Source: Armatimonadetes bacterium UBA1398 (GTDB taxonomy: Bacteria > Armatimonadota > Zipacnadia > UBA1398). From it: a stretch of DNA of 64,000 bases. This document shows, piece after piece, positions 9,401 through 18,261 of this stretch. Within the stretch, counting starts at the first letter, position 1. The number at the start of each line of letters is the position of its first letter. The notes below the pieces were generated by a model. The model saw nothing but the letters and a program-made list of their open reading frames with translations. It searched no databases and was not told the DNA's origin. Location of the stretch: positions 111,391 through 175,390 of the forward strand of contig DBQI01000066.1 in the NCBI GenBank assembly GCA_002305165.1, written 5' to 3'. Position numbers and translations under genes: made by a program.

Positions 9401-10115
9401 GGAGATCGGGGCGCACCACCTCATCGCCTTGGGGGTGCTCGATCCCGACAGCCTCGAGGCGCGATGGCTCGTCGAGCAGCTCGAGGACGCGTGGCTCCTG
9501 GATACAGGCATGGGTGACTACACGGCGGAGCGCAACCACGCCGATTGGTTCAGCCTAGGCGGTTTTGCCAAGGTGCAGCCCTACTACGCCCGGCTGTGTG
9601 AGGTCTACGCGCTCCAGGATGAGGTGAAGCCTTTCATCCGGGCCTACCTCAACGCGATCCCCAGCCTGCTGAACCCCGAGAATCTCACCTTCTGGGAGCA
9701 CTTCCGTAACCAGGGGGCTTGGGACAAGACGCACGAGACGGGCGAGTTCCTGCGGCAGACTCGGCTGATGCTCGTGATGGAGCGCGGGGATGAGCTGTGG
9801 CTCGCGCCCTTCGTCACGAGCAACTGGCTGCGGGACGGCATGGTGGTGAGTGTGGCGAAGGCGCCGACCTACTTCGGCCCAGTAAGCTACACGATCACAT
9901 CGGCGGCGCGGAGAGGCAGGATCGAGGCGCGGATCGACGCGCCCCAGAGGGCGGCTCCCGATGCCGTGGTCATCCGCCTCAGGCACCCCGACGGGAAGCG
10001 GATGCGCGCCGTAACCGTGAACGGCGAACCCCACGGGGACTTCGATCCGCGCGGGGAGTGGGTGCGGGTCTATCCGGACTCGGGCCCCCTGGTGGTCGTC
10101 GCGGAGTATGAGTGA
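6471..10115 (+). CDS. Large secreted NPCBM-containing (alpha/alpha)6-barrel glycosidase-like protein
   Basis: A 1214-residue exported protein. The signal peptide is short (MFAWLFVVLCVPYTEGA). Residues ~60-175 match an NPCBM carbohydrate-binding domain: REYERGLGHHAPGSILVAL, then GSVVFQVLVDGEIRFES and LELSVGDAGDGINCDCADWA. Beta-sandwich modules follow. From about residue 740 comes a helical toroid typical of six-hairpin glycosidases (NTYGPLESEANTIVSGMD, GWQLDTLGEHL, WVPGSPSTVECFGLLQDW, ERNHADWFSLGGF), and a beta domain closes the protein. NPCBM modules in other bacteria target host or plant glycans on secreted glycosidases. The catalytic residues cannot be assigned by eye. It may be transcribed from the gap shared with the divergent GH20-like gene. 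Confidence 0.85.
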   Translation: MRAMFAWLFVVLCVPYTEGAIAVQDASVEYLSGEAMPRILILTQGWGVLGQDTSAHAPGQQPLPLRIADREYERGLGHHAPGSILVALDGEYQTFEAEVGVQWQGDGAQGSVVFQVLVDGEIRFESDVMRHGDPPRVVTVDVSGAQELELSVGDAGDGINCDCADWAEARLTRAPDAVRRPFVETFDVAPFARLVTCDPSRTDGARASRIQEFLPGDVFLETEVARREDGSCVVPTVGDGQGCIGLVWPERRVLSRLTLTFAPGSAIPPAHEVAVEAWIGESPWQGDWTPMPCTLDREGSTWTYRPSLTGGQPLVSTTRKVRWVFPSTTEPIALAGLSAFTRTRTEPVRIRVELASPLVGRVGDVEVYNGALVGPDGDTYLSRPWDLSGPLSLEVIAARARLWKADRTLLRFRLPGLDGSPERGFSVAVDDLIEHGCVALPDLGFYAALESYEPTLAEYQDQVIERRTVLERVRRLPDQTLAKAWDRVHNPLQRNGPTMVSLACDNRKFIVGREGAIQFSVTPNQADSFLYYPLEYPCELRPTFGVGPDATVTRELYGGWLPAPVTMVEVDGLFYRQRTYVAPLGGAIEGSPWLRERPLCVAEFTIENPTPRTASAQLRIACAADVAQGVAAQWRAAPSGALAVSGERVLCAIDASAAGPLSVNIAEPGCVLTGDLAPGARARCYALLPAWPASEAEARELRGDERLLESTRDYWEDLLADAMQIDLPDGFLTDVIRSSQVRCLIAARNEDAGARVAPWIAANTYGPLESEANTIVSGMDLMGHHDFAQRCQDFFIARYSPEGFLTTGYTLIGTGWQLDTLGEHLQLTQDRSWMRRVAPEVARAAGWIARQREMTKRRAPDGSKVPEYGLVPPGVTADWGVFSYRHYNQAHYWAGLSRAAAALAAVGHPEADGLLASASEFRQEIRRAYQLTQSQSAAMPLSDGTWVPGSPSTVECFGLLQDWFPGEDGNRSWAYDVEIGAHHLIALGVLDPDSLEARWLVEQLEDAWLLDTGMGDYTAERNHADWFSLGGFAKVQPYYARLCEVYALQDEVKPFIRAYLNAIPSLLNPENLTFWEHFRNQGAWDKTHETGEFLRQTRLMLVMERGDELWLAPFVTSNWLRDGMVVSVAKAPTYFGPVSYTITSAARRGRIEARIDAPQRAAPDAVVIRLRHPDGKRMRAVTVNGEPHGDFDPRGEWVRVYPDSGPLVVVAEYE

Positions 10116-10198
10116 GGGTGAAGGCGGGGCGGCAGCGCACTGTCGCTACTCGTTAGCACAGCGTGCCTAACACGACTCGGCTGCTGAGGCTTACCAAG

Positions 10199-10216
10199 TG
10201 AGTTGTGAAACTCACC
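10199..10216. terminator. Small hairpin downstream of the 1214-residue gene
   Basis: GTGAGTT and AACTCAC form a perfect 7-bp stem with a GTGA loop, 84 bases after the stop. There is no following T-run, so termination is only possible; Rho is encoded in this window. Confidence 0.35.
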
Positions 10217-10262
10217 GTCTCGTTATTGCGGAAGGCGGCGTGCCCGACGGTGCAGGCGTGGA

Positions 10263-10337
10263 ACTAGGCCCCTAGCGGATGCTGGTGTCTGGTGTCTGGT
10301 GTGGGGGTGTAGGATGGGCTTCAGCTAGGGGCCTAGT
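10263..10337. repeat. Perfect 14-bp inverted repeat enclosing a CTGGTGT x3 tandem repeat
   Basis: ACTAGGCCCCTAGC (10263-10276) and GCTAGGGGCCTAGT (10324-10337) are exact reverse complements 47 bases apart. The loop contains CTGGTGT three times without interruption (10282-10302) and then a G-run. Each arm is itself nearly palindromic. It could be a small mobile-element scar, a structured RNA or a convergent terminator. Confidence 0.7.
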
Positions 10338-10524
10338 GTAGTAATAGTGTGCTCCGTTCTCTGCTTACGCTCCTCCTCTCTAAGCTAAACGGTGGATTCC
10401 TTCTACTGCTGGCTGATAGTGACGGCTCAATGGTAGCGAAGGTGCCGTGCTTGGTCGGTAGGAGGGCGTTACTGGTAGGGCAACTCGACGTATCGCGCGG
10501 CCACGGGGTTTGGCGGCTGATGGC

Positions 10525-13320
10525 TTACGGCTGGCAGAGATCCAGGTCGTCCAGCCACAGGCTGCCAGAGCCGCCCGACACATCGACGAACAGAGCGGCG
10601 CGGGTGGCGTCGGGGGGCACCCGGTCCGCGGACAGCGTCGCCTCCACCCGGGTCCAGTCCGCCGTGCCCAGGGGGATCCGCCCCGGAGCGTCCACTGTGG
10701 GCCAGTCCTGACTCGGCCCGTCACTGTCGGTCCGCGCCAAGCACCACGAGCCCAGCCAGCCCCCCTCGTCGAAGAATGCGAGGCTAAGGGTCGCGAGGCA
10801 GCCGGCGAGGCCGTCGGTCCGCACCCATCCCGTGAGGCGCCAGTCCTTGCCCGCCGCGGGCTCCACGTTCCAGTGGACCAGGCGACGGTCGAAGGACCCG
10901 TCGAGCCGTAGGCTGCCCGGGGCGGCGCGGCCGACCTCTCCATCCCACGCGAAGGGACTCTCCCGCTCGGGCGTCCACTCGCCCACATCGCCGAGATCGA
11001 AGCCGCCATCGCGGACAAGGTTAGGGGCGCCGGTGGTGATGGGGATCGAGCGCTGGGCGACGTAGGTTCCGAGGAGCCCGAAGGCACCCGGCGGGAAGGT
11101 CGCTCGGACCGTCAGCTTCCCGCTCACCCTCGGGGCATGCCGCCAAGCGCGGACGCGGAGGGCGCCGCCATCGACGGTAGAGGAGACGGGCAGACCGGCG
11201 CTGGGCTCGATCACCACGGCGGCGCCGGCGGGCACGCGGAGGGCCAGATCGCAGGTGTCTCCTGGGTGCAATGAGAGGGGAGCGGTCGGGAGCCTCAGGC
11301 CCTGCTCGCACCGGGCGATGGCCCCCATCTGAGCGCTGCCCTCAACGTAGACGGGCCCCCGGGCGAGATCCACGAGCACCTCCCGCGCCGCACCCCGGGC
11401 CATCTCGTTCGTGTAGAGGTCGCGTACGATCAGGCTCTCCCCAGGCAGGCAGCCCAGATCCGTGGCGGGCACAGGCTTGCCGGGCTCTCGGCGCTCGTCC
11501 CAGACGACGGACATGCCGCCCTCGAAGGAGATCTGGGTCCGGCTCGGCGTCAGCCTCACAGCGCCGAGGGGCTGCCGTCCGTCGAGCTGTCTCGCCACCC
11601 CCGCCAGGGCCGCGTAGGAGAGCTTGGGCACGAAACCCAGGTAGAGCACGCCGATGCCCGCATCCCCCGTCCACTGGTCCTCGTGGGCGGGGTCGCGCGG
11701 GTCGTAGGTGCAGAACCAGAAGGCCTTAGCGCCAGGCCCCACCGCCAGCGCCTGGGCATAGAGGGCCGTCAGTCGCTCGGCTTGCTGGCGCTCTGAGCAC
11801 TGGAACCGCTCGGAGTAGCCCTCGCTCTCATCGTAGGCCACGGAGCCGAACTCGTTCACCCAGATGGGCTTGTCCCCCATTCCGACCTCGTCGAGGAGCT
11901 GGAGCCGGCGCTCGATGGCCAGAGCGAAGCCGCTGGGCGGGGCGTAGGTGTGGAGGGTTGCGATATCAAACCACCGGCCCGCGTCGAGGCCCGCGAAGCT
12001 CCGGAGCCACTGTTCGTACCCGGCGTGGGAGAGCCCGAGCACGGTGCAGTCGGGGTCGGCGGCCTTCGCGGCGAGGTAGGAGGCTCGGAGCATGGCGGCA
12101 TAGTGCTCGCCGCCGTGGCGCGACTCCTCCGGCCACATGAGATCCGGCTCGTTCCACACCTCCCACGTGTCGATCCGGTCCCGGTAGCGCGACACGAGGC
12201 GGCCCACATAAGCGGCCCACTCGTCCATGGCCGACAAGGGCGGAGCGCCGTTCACCGTGCCGCCGGTCAGCCACGTGGGAGCGCTCCAGAGCATCGCCTG
12301 GTACCGCTGGCCGAGGGAGTCCATCCGCCGCAGGGCCGCGTCCAGAGCACGGGTGTCCCACGCGCCAGGCTCGGGCTCCTGGGTGCTCCAGGCGTTCTCC
12401 CACGCCAGCCACGGGCGGATCCAGCGGACGCCCGCCCGGGCCATCATCGGCGCCTGGTGGGCATACCACCAGATCTGCTGCTGGAAGAGGTTGATGCCGA
12501 TGGTGGAGCGGTCGGGGTCGATGGCGATGGGCTCGGGGATCCGGCACACGCGGAGAGTCGCCTCCGCGCCGTCCTCGGCGGTTGCCACCAGCCGGAAGAT
12601 GCCGAACCGCTGGAGAGGCAGCTCCACCGTGGCGCTCGCCGGCCGGTTGGCCCCATCGAGGCGCACCGTCTGGGCGTGCAGTTCCTCGCCCGTGTCGTAG
12701 TCGCTCGCACGGAGGGTGAACCGCTCGCCGTCGCCGCGGCCCGAGACAAGGGTGACGCGGACCGGTTCATCGCCGACGAACACGCCCCCCACCCGGTCGG
12801 TAAGGAGTCGAGGCTCCAGTTCGGTGGCATCGGCGCCGGGTGTGAGCCAGAGGAGGACCGGACGCCCGTCAGCGATCAGGTAGATCGCCGTCACGTAGCG
12901 GTCGCCCGTGGTGGCGGGCCCGAGTCGGATGTCCGAGAGCGTGCAGCGGGCGGCATCCCCTACCCAGTCGATCGAGGCCTGGGCGGAGAAGAAGGGTTCA
13001 TCTATGCGGACGGAGCGAGCGTCTTCGGAGGGCGCGACGGTGCGGAGGGTCGCGTGGGTGAGGTCCTCGGGGAACTCGGGATCGCAGAGGAGCCAGCCGA
13101 GGCGCAGATCCTCGGGCGCCTCGCCCGGCCAGGCGAAGGCCGTGACGGGTCGCTGGAGGGACAGATGCTGTCCGAGGGCGTCGTCGAACCGCCACTGGCC
13201 TCGCATGAGGTCCAGCAGCTCGACGGTCAGGGGCTGAAGGGGCAGTGGCGCCGCCGGGCTCTCGGTGTCCTCCACGGCGGGAGCGGCGAGGATGGCGAGC
13301 AGGCAGAGGATTACGGGCAC
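10525..13320 (-). CDS. Secreted clan-A (GH39-like) glycosidase with C-terminal CBM-like domain
   Basis: A 931-residue exported protein starting at GTG, with AAGGGGG six bases upstream; the signal peptide is hydrophobic but lacks a strong basic n-region (VILCLLAILAAPAVE). A beta-rich N-terminal domain (~1-270) leads to a TIM barrel. The barrel has the clan-A signature: WEVWNEPDLMW (acid/base Glu, about residue 400) and KPIWVNEFGSVAYDE (nucleophile Glu, about residue 490), spaced as in GH39/GH5-like beta-glycosidases. The last ~160 residues start NLVRDGGFDLGDVGEW and read like a CBM4/9-type jelly roll (GSLWLDDLDL). It lies 101 bases downstream of the 1462-residue gene on the same strand, so they are probably co-transcribed. 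The fold and catalytic pair are convincing; the exact family and substrate are not known. Confidence 0.88.
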   Translation of the reverse strand: MPVILCLLAILAAPAVEDTESPAAPLPLQPLTVELLDLMRGQWRFDDALGQHLSLQRPVTAFAWPGEAPEDLRLGWLLCDPEFPEDLTHATLRTVAPSEDARSVRIDEPFFSAQASIDWVGDAARCTLSDIRLGPATTGDRYVTAIYLIADGRPVLLWLTPGADATELEPRLLTDRVGGVFVGDEPVRVTLVSGRGDGERFTLRASDYDTGEELHAQTVRLDGANRPASATVELPLQRFGIFRLVATAEDGAEATLRVCRIPEPIAIDPDRSTIGINLFQQQIWWYAHQAPMMARAGVRWIRPWLAWENAWSTQEPEPGAWDTRALDAALRRMDSLGQRYQAMLWSAPTWLTGGTVNGAPPLSAMDEWAAYVGRLVSRYRDRIDTWEVWNEPDLMWPEESRHGGEHYAAMLRASYLAAKAADPDCTVLGLSHAGYEQWLRSFAGLDAGRWFDIATLHTYAPPSGFALAIERRLQLLDEVGMGDKPIWVNEFGSVAYDESEGYSERFQCSERQQAERLTALYAQALAVGPGAKAFWFCTYDPRDPAHEDQWTGDAGIGVLYLGFVPKLSYAALAGVARQLDGRQPLGAVRLTPSRTQISFEGGMSVVWDERREPGKPVPATDLGCLPGESLIVRDLYTNEMARGAAREVLVDLARGPVYVEGSAQMGAIARCEQGLRLPTAPLSLHPGDTCDLALRVPAGAAVVIEPSAGLPVSSTVDGGALRVRAWRHAPRVSGKLTVRATFPPGAFGLLGTYVAQRSIPITTGAPNLVRDGGFDLGDVGEWTPERESPFAWDGEVGRAAPGSLRLDGSFDRRLVHWNVEPAAGKDWRLTGWVRTDGLAGCLATLSLAFFDEGGWLGSWCLARTDSDGPSQDWPTVDAPGRIPLGTADWTRVEATLSADRVPPDATRAALFVDVSGGSGSLWLDDLDLCQP

Positions 13321-13421
13321 GGCGGCCCCCTTCAGAGAAGAGTCCCTTGATAGGTTTCAGCTACGTCAGATGGGCTCCTGCGCCGGCGGCTACAGTCGCC
13401 CCTCCGCTCCGCTTGATGCGG

Positions 13422-16400
13422 CTACTCGACGAGATCGAAGCGGAGGTCGGCGGTGATGCTCGCCCCGAAGGGGACACCGGTGCCCTCGGCGTGCGCCCAC
13501 TCCGGTGGCTGTGTGTAGGCCTGGGTGTGGACCCTCGAACTGAACCTCCGCCCGTCAGCCAGCTCCAGGATGGCGCAGAACCGCCGGACTTTGAAGTAGT
13601 CTGAGCCCCCGTTAGCGATCTTCACGACCGTCGTCGGCGTCAGCGCGGCGATCGCCTCGGGCGTGAGGGGGAGCTCGATGGGCGTGCCCCACCGTCCCTG
13701 CACCTCGTCCCCGTCATCGGCCGGCATCGGGCCGATGTTGACCTCGTTCACTTGCAGCGTGCTGATGTAGGGCTCGGCGCACTGCAGACCCAACGCCTCG
13801 TAGGAGATCCATCCTCGGCGGGCGCCGCGCAGCATCTCCAGTGTGACGCCTTCGAGCGGGTGCGGGCCCGGGGCATGGAGCAACTCCACGGGCTCGTCAT
13901 GCACGGTGACGGCCAGAACCGGGGTCGCGCTCTCGATGCCCATGTCGGCCCAGCAGGCCCAGTCGCCGTTCGAGTCGTCATCAGGGCCGACGTCGGAGAT
14001 GAGTTTGAGGGAGATTGTCTGGCCCGCCCAGGGGCCGAGATCAGCCTCCAGAGGCTCCCATCGGTGCTCGGTGACGAGCCGCCGAGCCACCTCCGTCTCG
14101 GTTCCCTCGGCATCGACCACGGCAAGGATGAAGAGGACACCATCGCCCGGATAGCTCCCATCCTGCTTGCCCACCAGGCAGCGCAGCCGCGCCGATGGGG
14201 CCTCGGGCAGGGCGATGCCGTCGTACCGCGCGAAGGAGTAGCCGGTAGCGCCCATCCACGGAGGGTGCATGAAGAGCGCGGACTTGGCCTCCTCGTTGCA
14301 GGACCGGGTGCCCTCGGCTACGTAGGCGCCCGTGTCGCCTGCGTTGGCGCTCTCGCCCTGGCCACGGAGGCCGAAGCCCACCGTGTAGGTCACCGGCAGC
14401 GGCGCCATCTCCAGCGCCCCTCGCTCCCCCTTGACCCACCACGTGTGCCTCAGCTCGGAGGACGGGGTGGAGATAGCCAGAGGCAGCTCGCGCACGTACT
14501 CTCCCGGCTCATCGGGCAGCGGGAACTCCACCGTCACGGCCTCGCCCGCGGGAAGCGCCACCGTCCGTGTCGCCTCACCCAGCCGCACCTCGGCCTCCGT
14601 CGGCTCGACGAGTTGGCTCGTGAGCGTCAACCGGAGCGCGTCGCGTCCAGGATCCGGCGGGGCCAACTCCACGAGGGCCATGGGCCGGACGAGGAAGTCG
14701 ATGGTCGCGCCCTCGAACTCGACAAAGAGGAGCTCGCCGGGAGTCGTGTCGCGAGGCACCGTGAAGGAGTGGTCGACGCTCCCGCGGATGGTGACCTGCT
14801 CCCCGCCGACGACGGAGGCGCGCTCGCATGTCAGGGCCTGGGCCGGCGGCGCTTTGGGGATGAGCCGGTAGCTGATCGCGCCCTCGACGGGGGTGATGTG
14901 GACCAGCCCTCGCGAGAGCCGCGTCGTTGCGACACCGATCTCGTTCCGCTCGAAATCCAGAGCCACCCCATCCGCCGCCTGGCCGCCCAGGGCTACCGCG
15001 ATGTGCCGACAGTCGCCGTACGGGATGACCTCCAACCCGCCCCCACCGTCGGGGATGGCCGAGAAGCTGCCGTCGGAGGCCGCCTTGGCCAAGCGCGTGA
15101 AGCCGCCGCGCCCGTCGATGAAGAGGTAGCTCGGCGTGTCCGCGTAGTCCACTCGCTGGCCAGCCACCTCGGTGCTCACTACGGCGAACCGCAGCTCGCC
15201 ACCGTCGATCAGGTAGGCGGCGTAGCCGTTGGGGCAGAGGGTGATCCGGTCGGCCGAGGGTAGCCCCACCGCTTCCAGGAGCGCCGCTGGCGCCTCGACC
15301 GACCAGGACTCCGTGGGATGCCCGTTCACCAGGGTCACGACGCCGTTGTCGTAGGTCGCACGGACCTGGGAGCGCTCGTGGGCGCCGCTGGCGACGGCGC
15401 GCGAGGTGTCCTGAAGGGTACCGTCGGCGCTCGCGTACTGAATGGTCGCCACGCGCTCCGCCGCATACCGCTCACCCAGGTGCTGGAGCATGAAGTAGCT
15501 CCGCGCCTCGCCCACGACGCCCAGGTCCTGCACGAAGTAGCCCGTGTGGCCGAAAGCGACGGTCGCGGCGAGGAAGCGGTCGATGCTGGCGGTCCGCTCC
15601 TCGGGGGTGCTGCCCAGGCTCTCGCCGTACGGGTAGAACATGCTGGGCATACCCATGCCGAAACTGGTTCCCAGGGGGTGCATCTTGCGAAGATCGAAGT
15701 CCACCAGCCACGGGTTGACCGGCAGACGCCCGCCCTGGTCCTGGCCGTAGTTGCCATCGGTGAGGCCGACGTAGGTCCAGTGGGAGTTGCCCTCGCTGTA
15801 GACGGGTCCATCCCAGGTCGCCTTCTGGTGGAGCATGATCTCGCCATAGGCGTAGTAGGTCGACGTGAAGGTGGCGGCTCCTGGGACGCGGGCGTCGAAG
15901 TCGGTATAGTCCCACGGCTGGACGGCGGTATGGACGTCGCAGTAAGCGGTACTCAGGTGGAACTTCTCCTGGATGATCGGCGAGAGCCGCGCCTCGAGCT
16001 CCACGGCGCGGGATGGCTTCAGGTGGTAGCACCGCGGCCAGGCGGGCCGCCACTGCGCGTCGGCCACCCGGCTCACGAAATCCTCGTCCCAGTGCTCGTT
16101 GACGGGCGCGAAGTCGGTGTAGTTGTTGTAGATGCCGTAGCGGTAGCCCAGGTCCTGGATGGCCTTAGCGTACCAGGCCTGGGACTCATCGCCGCCTCGA
16201 CCCGGCGCCGTGCGAGTCCTGAGCGTGAAGCTCTCCCCCCCGTCGCGCCAACCCGTCTCGTGGTCGGTGATGAGGATGTTCGACATCCCTAGCCTGGCCC
16301 GCTCCGCCCAGCGGGCGTAGTCGGCCCGGCGGTCGCTCGCGCCATGGGCGATCCAGACGCGCTCCGCCGTCGCGTCGATCCAGGGCGAGCGCGGGTTGGC

Positions 16401-17810
16401 GATGTTGGGGAGGACATCCTCGAAACGCGGCGCCAGGGTGATGAAGAGGCGCTCCACACAGTCGTTCCGCAGACCGTCGGTCCGGGGGAGGTAGATGGCG
16501 GCGCCGTTGTAGCAGGCGCGGCCATCGGTGTCGACCTCGTTACGCGCCTCGAGGCGCGAGGCGTTCGAGCGGTACCAGTCGGGGTAGCCCGCCAGGAACC
16601 AGGGCCGCTCGGGCGGACCCATGACGAGCACGGCGGGCCGGGTGGCGCCGTAGGTGAGGTACGGCAGGGTCACCAGTCGAGGCTGGGTGATGCTGGCTCC
16701 ACTCGCCTTGCCGAAGCGGACCTCGCCCACCCCGCCGCCCGGGCACAAGACGTCCACGACCAAAGAGCGATTCCAGACGCGGAAGACGTACTCGACCTCG
16801 GCCCGAGCGCTCGCCGCCGAGATGGACCACCGGGCATGCAGGGCGTCGCCCTCGGCGCGCACCTCCAGAAGCTCGGCATCCTCCGGCTCCCGCGCGGCGC
16901 CCGTCGCGGGGTCGGTAAGGCACACGCCTCCACCCTCGAGAGGCCGCAGCGGCTCCTCCCCCTCAGCCTGGACCGTCAGATCCGAGAGGGTCCCCGAGTC
17001 GGGGCGGTAGGTCCACGTCACGGGTGTGTCGTCGACCTGGGTCGTCCAGGTATAGGCGTCCCCATCCCGGCTCAGGTGGGCCTCGACGACGGGGCCCTCC
17101 TCGCCCGGCAGGATGGTCTCCTCGCGCGTGGGGAAGGGTAGCTTGCCGGGCCCGGTGTTGGTGCCGAGATTCTGGCCGGGGAGGGGCGTCAGGTTCCGCT
17201 CGGGCCGCGGTTCGAAGGTCAGAGGCGGCAGGGGCTCGGTGTAGATGGACAGGTTGGCGAGGTAGAGAGCCCTGGTATCCCTGTTCGTGCCGCCGGTGAC
17301 CTCGATCCGTCGCAACTCGGGCCGCGGGCCCAGCGACTCCACCTGCTCGGCGGTGAGTCGCCGGTGCATCACCCACCACTCCTGCCACCCGACGGAACCC
17401 ATGATGACGCCCACATCCGGGCCGCCGGGTGAGCCGAAGATCACCGTGAGGGTGACGGGCGGCGTCGAGACGTCGGGCGCGAAGGCCCAGTTGTTCCCAT
17501 ACACCCACCAGTTCACGCAGTCGAAGGGATCCCCCACGGGGATCGGCGCCGGCGGCACTAGTCGAAGAGCGGTGGCCCCGTGGTCCGGCCGCCGATACTC
17601 GAGTTTCGCCACGTGATCGGCGAAGAGCCGTTGCTCATCGCTCGGTGTGAGCGTGGCCTCGGCATTGTCACACTCTACGGACCAGCCGGTGACGTCGTCG
17701 AAGGCGACCAGGGGCCGTCGGGTGTCCGCGGTTCGATCGGCCCAGACCATCTCGTAGGGCGGCTGGCCTTGGTTGATGACGGAGAGAGCGCAGAGGGCGA
17801 AGGGGAGCAC
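13422..17810 (-). CDS. Giant secreted multidomain glycosidase-like protein, GH101/DUF5696-like barrel
   Basis: A 1462-residue protein. The GTG start is preceded by AAGGAG at 10 bases, and upstream codons read RRLVAV, so the true signal peptide may begin a few residues earlier. N-terminal beta-sandwiches (~1-480) precede a TIM barrel: MSNILITDHETGWRDGG, YRYGIYNNYTDFAP, STAYCDVHTAVQPWDYTD and GPVYSEGNSHWTYVG. The Asp in YCDVHT and the Glu in VYSEG sit where GH101-type endo-alpha-N-acetylgalactosaminidases carry nucleophile and acid/base. The C-terminal ~500 residues are beta-sandwich modules, including a galactose-binding-like one. It is the promoter-proximal gene of a two-gene minus-strand unit with the GH39-like gene. 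The resemblance is by motif layout only. Confidence 0.8.
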   Translation of the reverse strand: MLPFALCALSVINQGQPPYEMVWADRTADTRRPLVAFDDVTGWSVECDNAEATLTPSDEQRLFADHVAKLEYRRPDHGATALRLVPPAPIPVGDPFDCVNWWVYGNNWAFAPDVSTPPVTLTVIFGSPGGPDVGVIMGSVGWQEWWVMHRRLTAEQVESLGPRPELRRIEVTGGTNRDTRALYLANLSIYTEPLPPLTFEPRPERNLTPLPGQNLGTNTGPGKLPFPTREETILPGEEGPVVEAHLSRDGDAYTWTTQVDDTPVTWTYRPDSGTLSDLTVQAEGEEPLRPLEGGGVCLTDPATGAAREPEDAELLEVRAEGDALHARWSISAASARAEVEYVFRVWNRSLVVDVLCPGGGVGEVRFGKASGASITQPRLVTLPYLTYGATRPAVLVMGPPERPWFLAGYPDWYRSNASRLEARNEVDTDGRACYNGAAIYLPRTDGLRNDCVERLFITLAPRFEDVLPNIANPRSPWIDATAERVWIAHGASDRRADYARWAERARLGMSNILITDHETGWRDGGESFTLRTRTAPGRGGDESQAWYAKAIQDLGYRYGIYNNYTDFAPVNEHWDEDFVSRVADAQWRPAWPRCYHLKPSRAVELEARLSPIIQEKFHLSTAYCDVHTAVQPWDYTDFDARVPGAATFTSTYYAYGEIMLHQKATWDGPVYSEGNSHWTYVGLTDGNYGQDQGGRLPVNPWLVDFDLRKMHPLGTSFGMGMPSMFYPYGESLGSTPEERTASIDRFLAATVAFGHTGYFVQDLGVVGEARSYFMLQHLGERYAAERVATIQYASADGTLQDTSRAVASGAHERSQVRATYDNGVVTLVNGHPTESWSVEAPAALLEAVGLPSADRITLCPNGYAAYLIDGGELRFAVVSTEVAGQRVDYADTPSYLFIDGRGGFTRLAKAASDGSFSAIPDGGGGLEVIPYGDCRHIAVALGGQAADGVALDFERNEIGVATTRLSRGLVHITPVEGAISYRLIPKAPPAQALTCERASVVGGEQVTIRGSVDHSFTVPRDTTPGELLFVEFEGATIDFLVRPMALVELAPPDPGRDALRLTLTSQLVEPTEAEVRLGEATRTVALPAGEAVTVEFPLPDEPGEYVRELPLAISTPSSELRHTWWVKGERGALEMAPLPVTYTVGFGLRGQGESANAGDTGAYVAEGTRSCNEEAKSALFMHPPWMGATGYSFARYDGIALPEAPSARLRCLVGKQDGSYPGDGVLFILAVVDAEGTETEVARRLVTEHRWEPLEADLGPWAGQTISLKLISDVGPDDDSNGDWACWADMGIESATPVLAVTVHDEPVELLHAPGPHPLEGVTLEMLRGARRGWISYEALGLQCAEPYISTLQVNEVNIGPMPADDGDEVQGRWGTPIELPLTPEAIAALTPTTVVKIANGGSDYFKVRRFCAILELADGRRFSSRVHTQAYTQPPEWAHAEGTGVPFGASITADLRFDLVE

Positions 17811-17954
17811 GGCGACCAGTCTCCTTCCCGTTCGGGGATTGACCGTTCCCTCCCCTCCCTCCGCTGTCCTGCCTAATCGCGCGCCATCGGCGAGGGCAAC
17901 CAGGGACGACGCTGGAAAAGGGTTGGGGCGTGACCAGATGGGAGGTATGCCACG

Positions 17955-18107
17955 GTGTTCCGCGTGATGCTCATGCTGATCGCCACGTGGGTGGCCGCGC
18001 CCTGCGACTCGGGCCGTGGGACACGGTTGCCTCCGGGTAAGCCCATGGCCGCGACGGTCGGGCGAGGGAGCAGGAAGCGTGGCCAGAATGCTGGAACATT
18101 GAGTTGA
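17955..18107 (+). CDS. Possible short exported peptide or orphan signal-peptide fragment
   Basis: A 50-codon frame from GTG, with GGGAGG about 10 bases upstream. It opens as a signal peptide (FRVMLMLIATWVAAPCDSG) and then becomes Arg/Gly-rich without recognisable structure. It could be a degraded 5' end of a secreted protein gene or chance. Its stop codon overlaps the -35 of the guaA promoter. Confidence 0.25.
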   Translation: MFRVMLMLIATWVAAPCDSGRGTRLPPGKPMAATVGRGSRKRGQNAGTLS

Positions 18108-18133
18108 CGCGATTTCGCGCCCTCTGATACGAT
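18104..18133 (+). promoter_or_regulatory. Sigma-70-type promoter for the GMP synthetase locus
   Basis: TTGACG and TACGAT lie 18 bases apart, about 130 bases before the GTG that starts the glutaminase remnant. It is the best sigma-70 match in the gap and is correctly oriented. Confidence 0.5.
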
Positions 18134-18261
18134 CTCCAGGCTGCAGTGTTTGCTATCCCTTTCGATTCACCCCCAGGTCTGCTCCCCGAGCCATGGTACT
18201 TCGATACCGCGTGTGTGCGCTCAGGGAGTCGCGTGGACCCTCCAAGTTCCAGGAGCAGCGT

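Larger units (their letters stand above)
10116..10524. other. Intergenic region with two inverted repeats and a 7-bp tandem repeat
   Basis: No gene was found here; base composition is lower in GC than in the neighbours. The gap separates two convergent glycosidase-type genes. It holds a small hairpin just after the plus-strand stop, a 14-bp perfect inverted repeat and a CTGGTGT triple repeat, each entered separately. The remainder shows no recognisable signal. Confidence 0.6.
17811..18261. other. Intergenic region upstream of the GMP synthetase locus
   Basis: No established gene lies here. It carries the leader of the minus-strand 1462-residue gene (AAGGAG at 17823-17828), a possible 50-codon exported-peptide frame and a promoter reading toward guaA, both entered separately. 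Nothing else was recognised. Confidence 0.5.
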
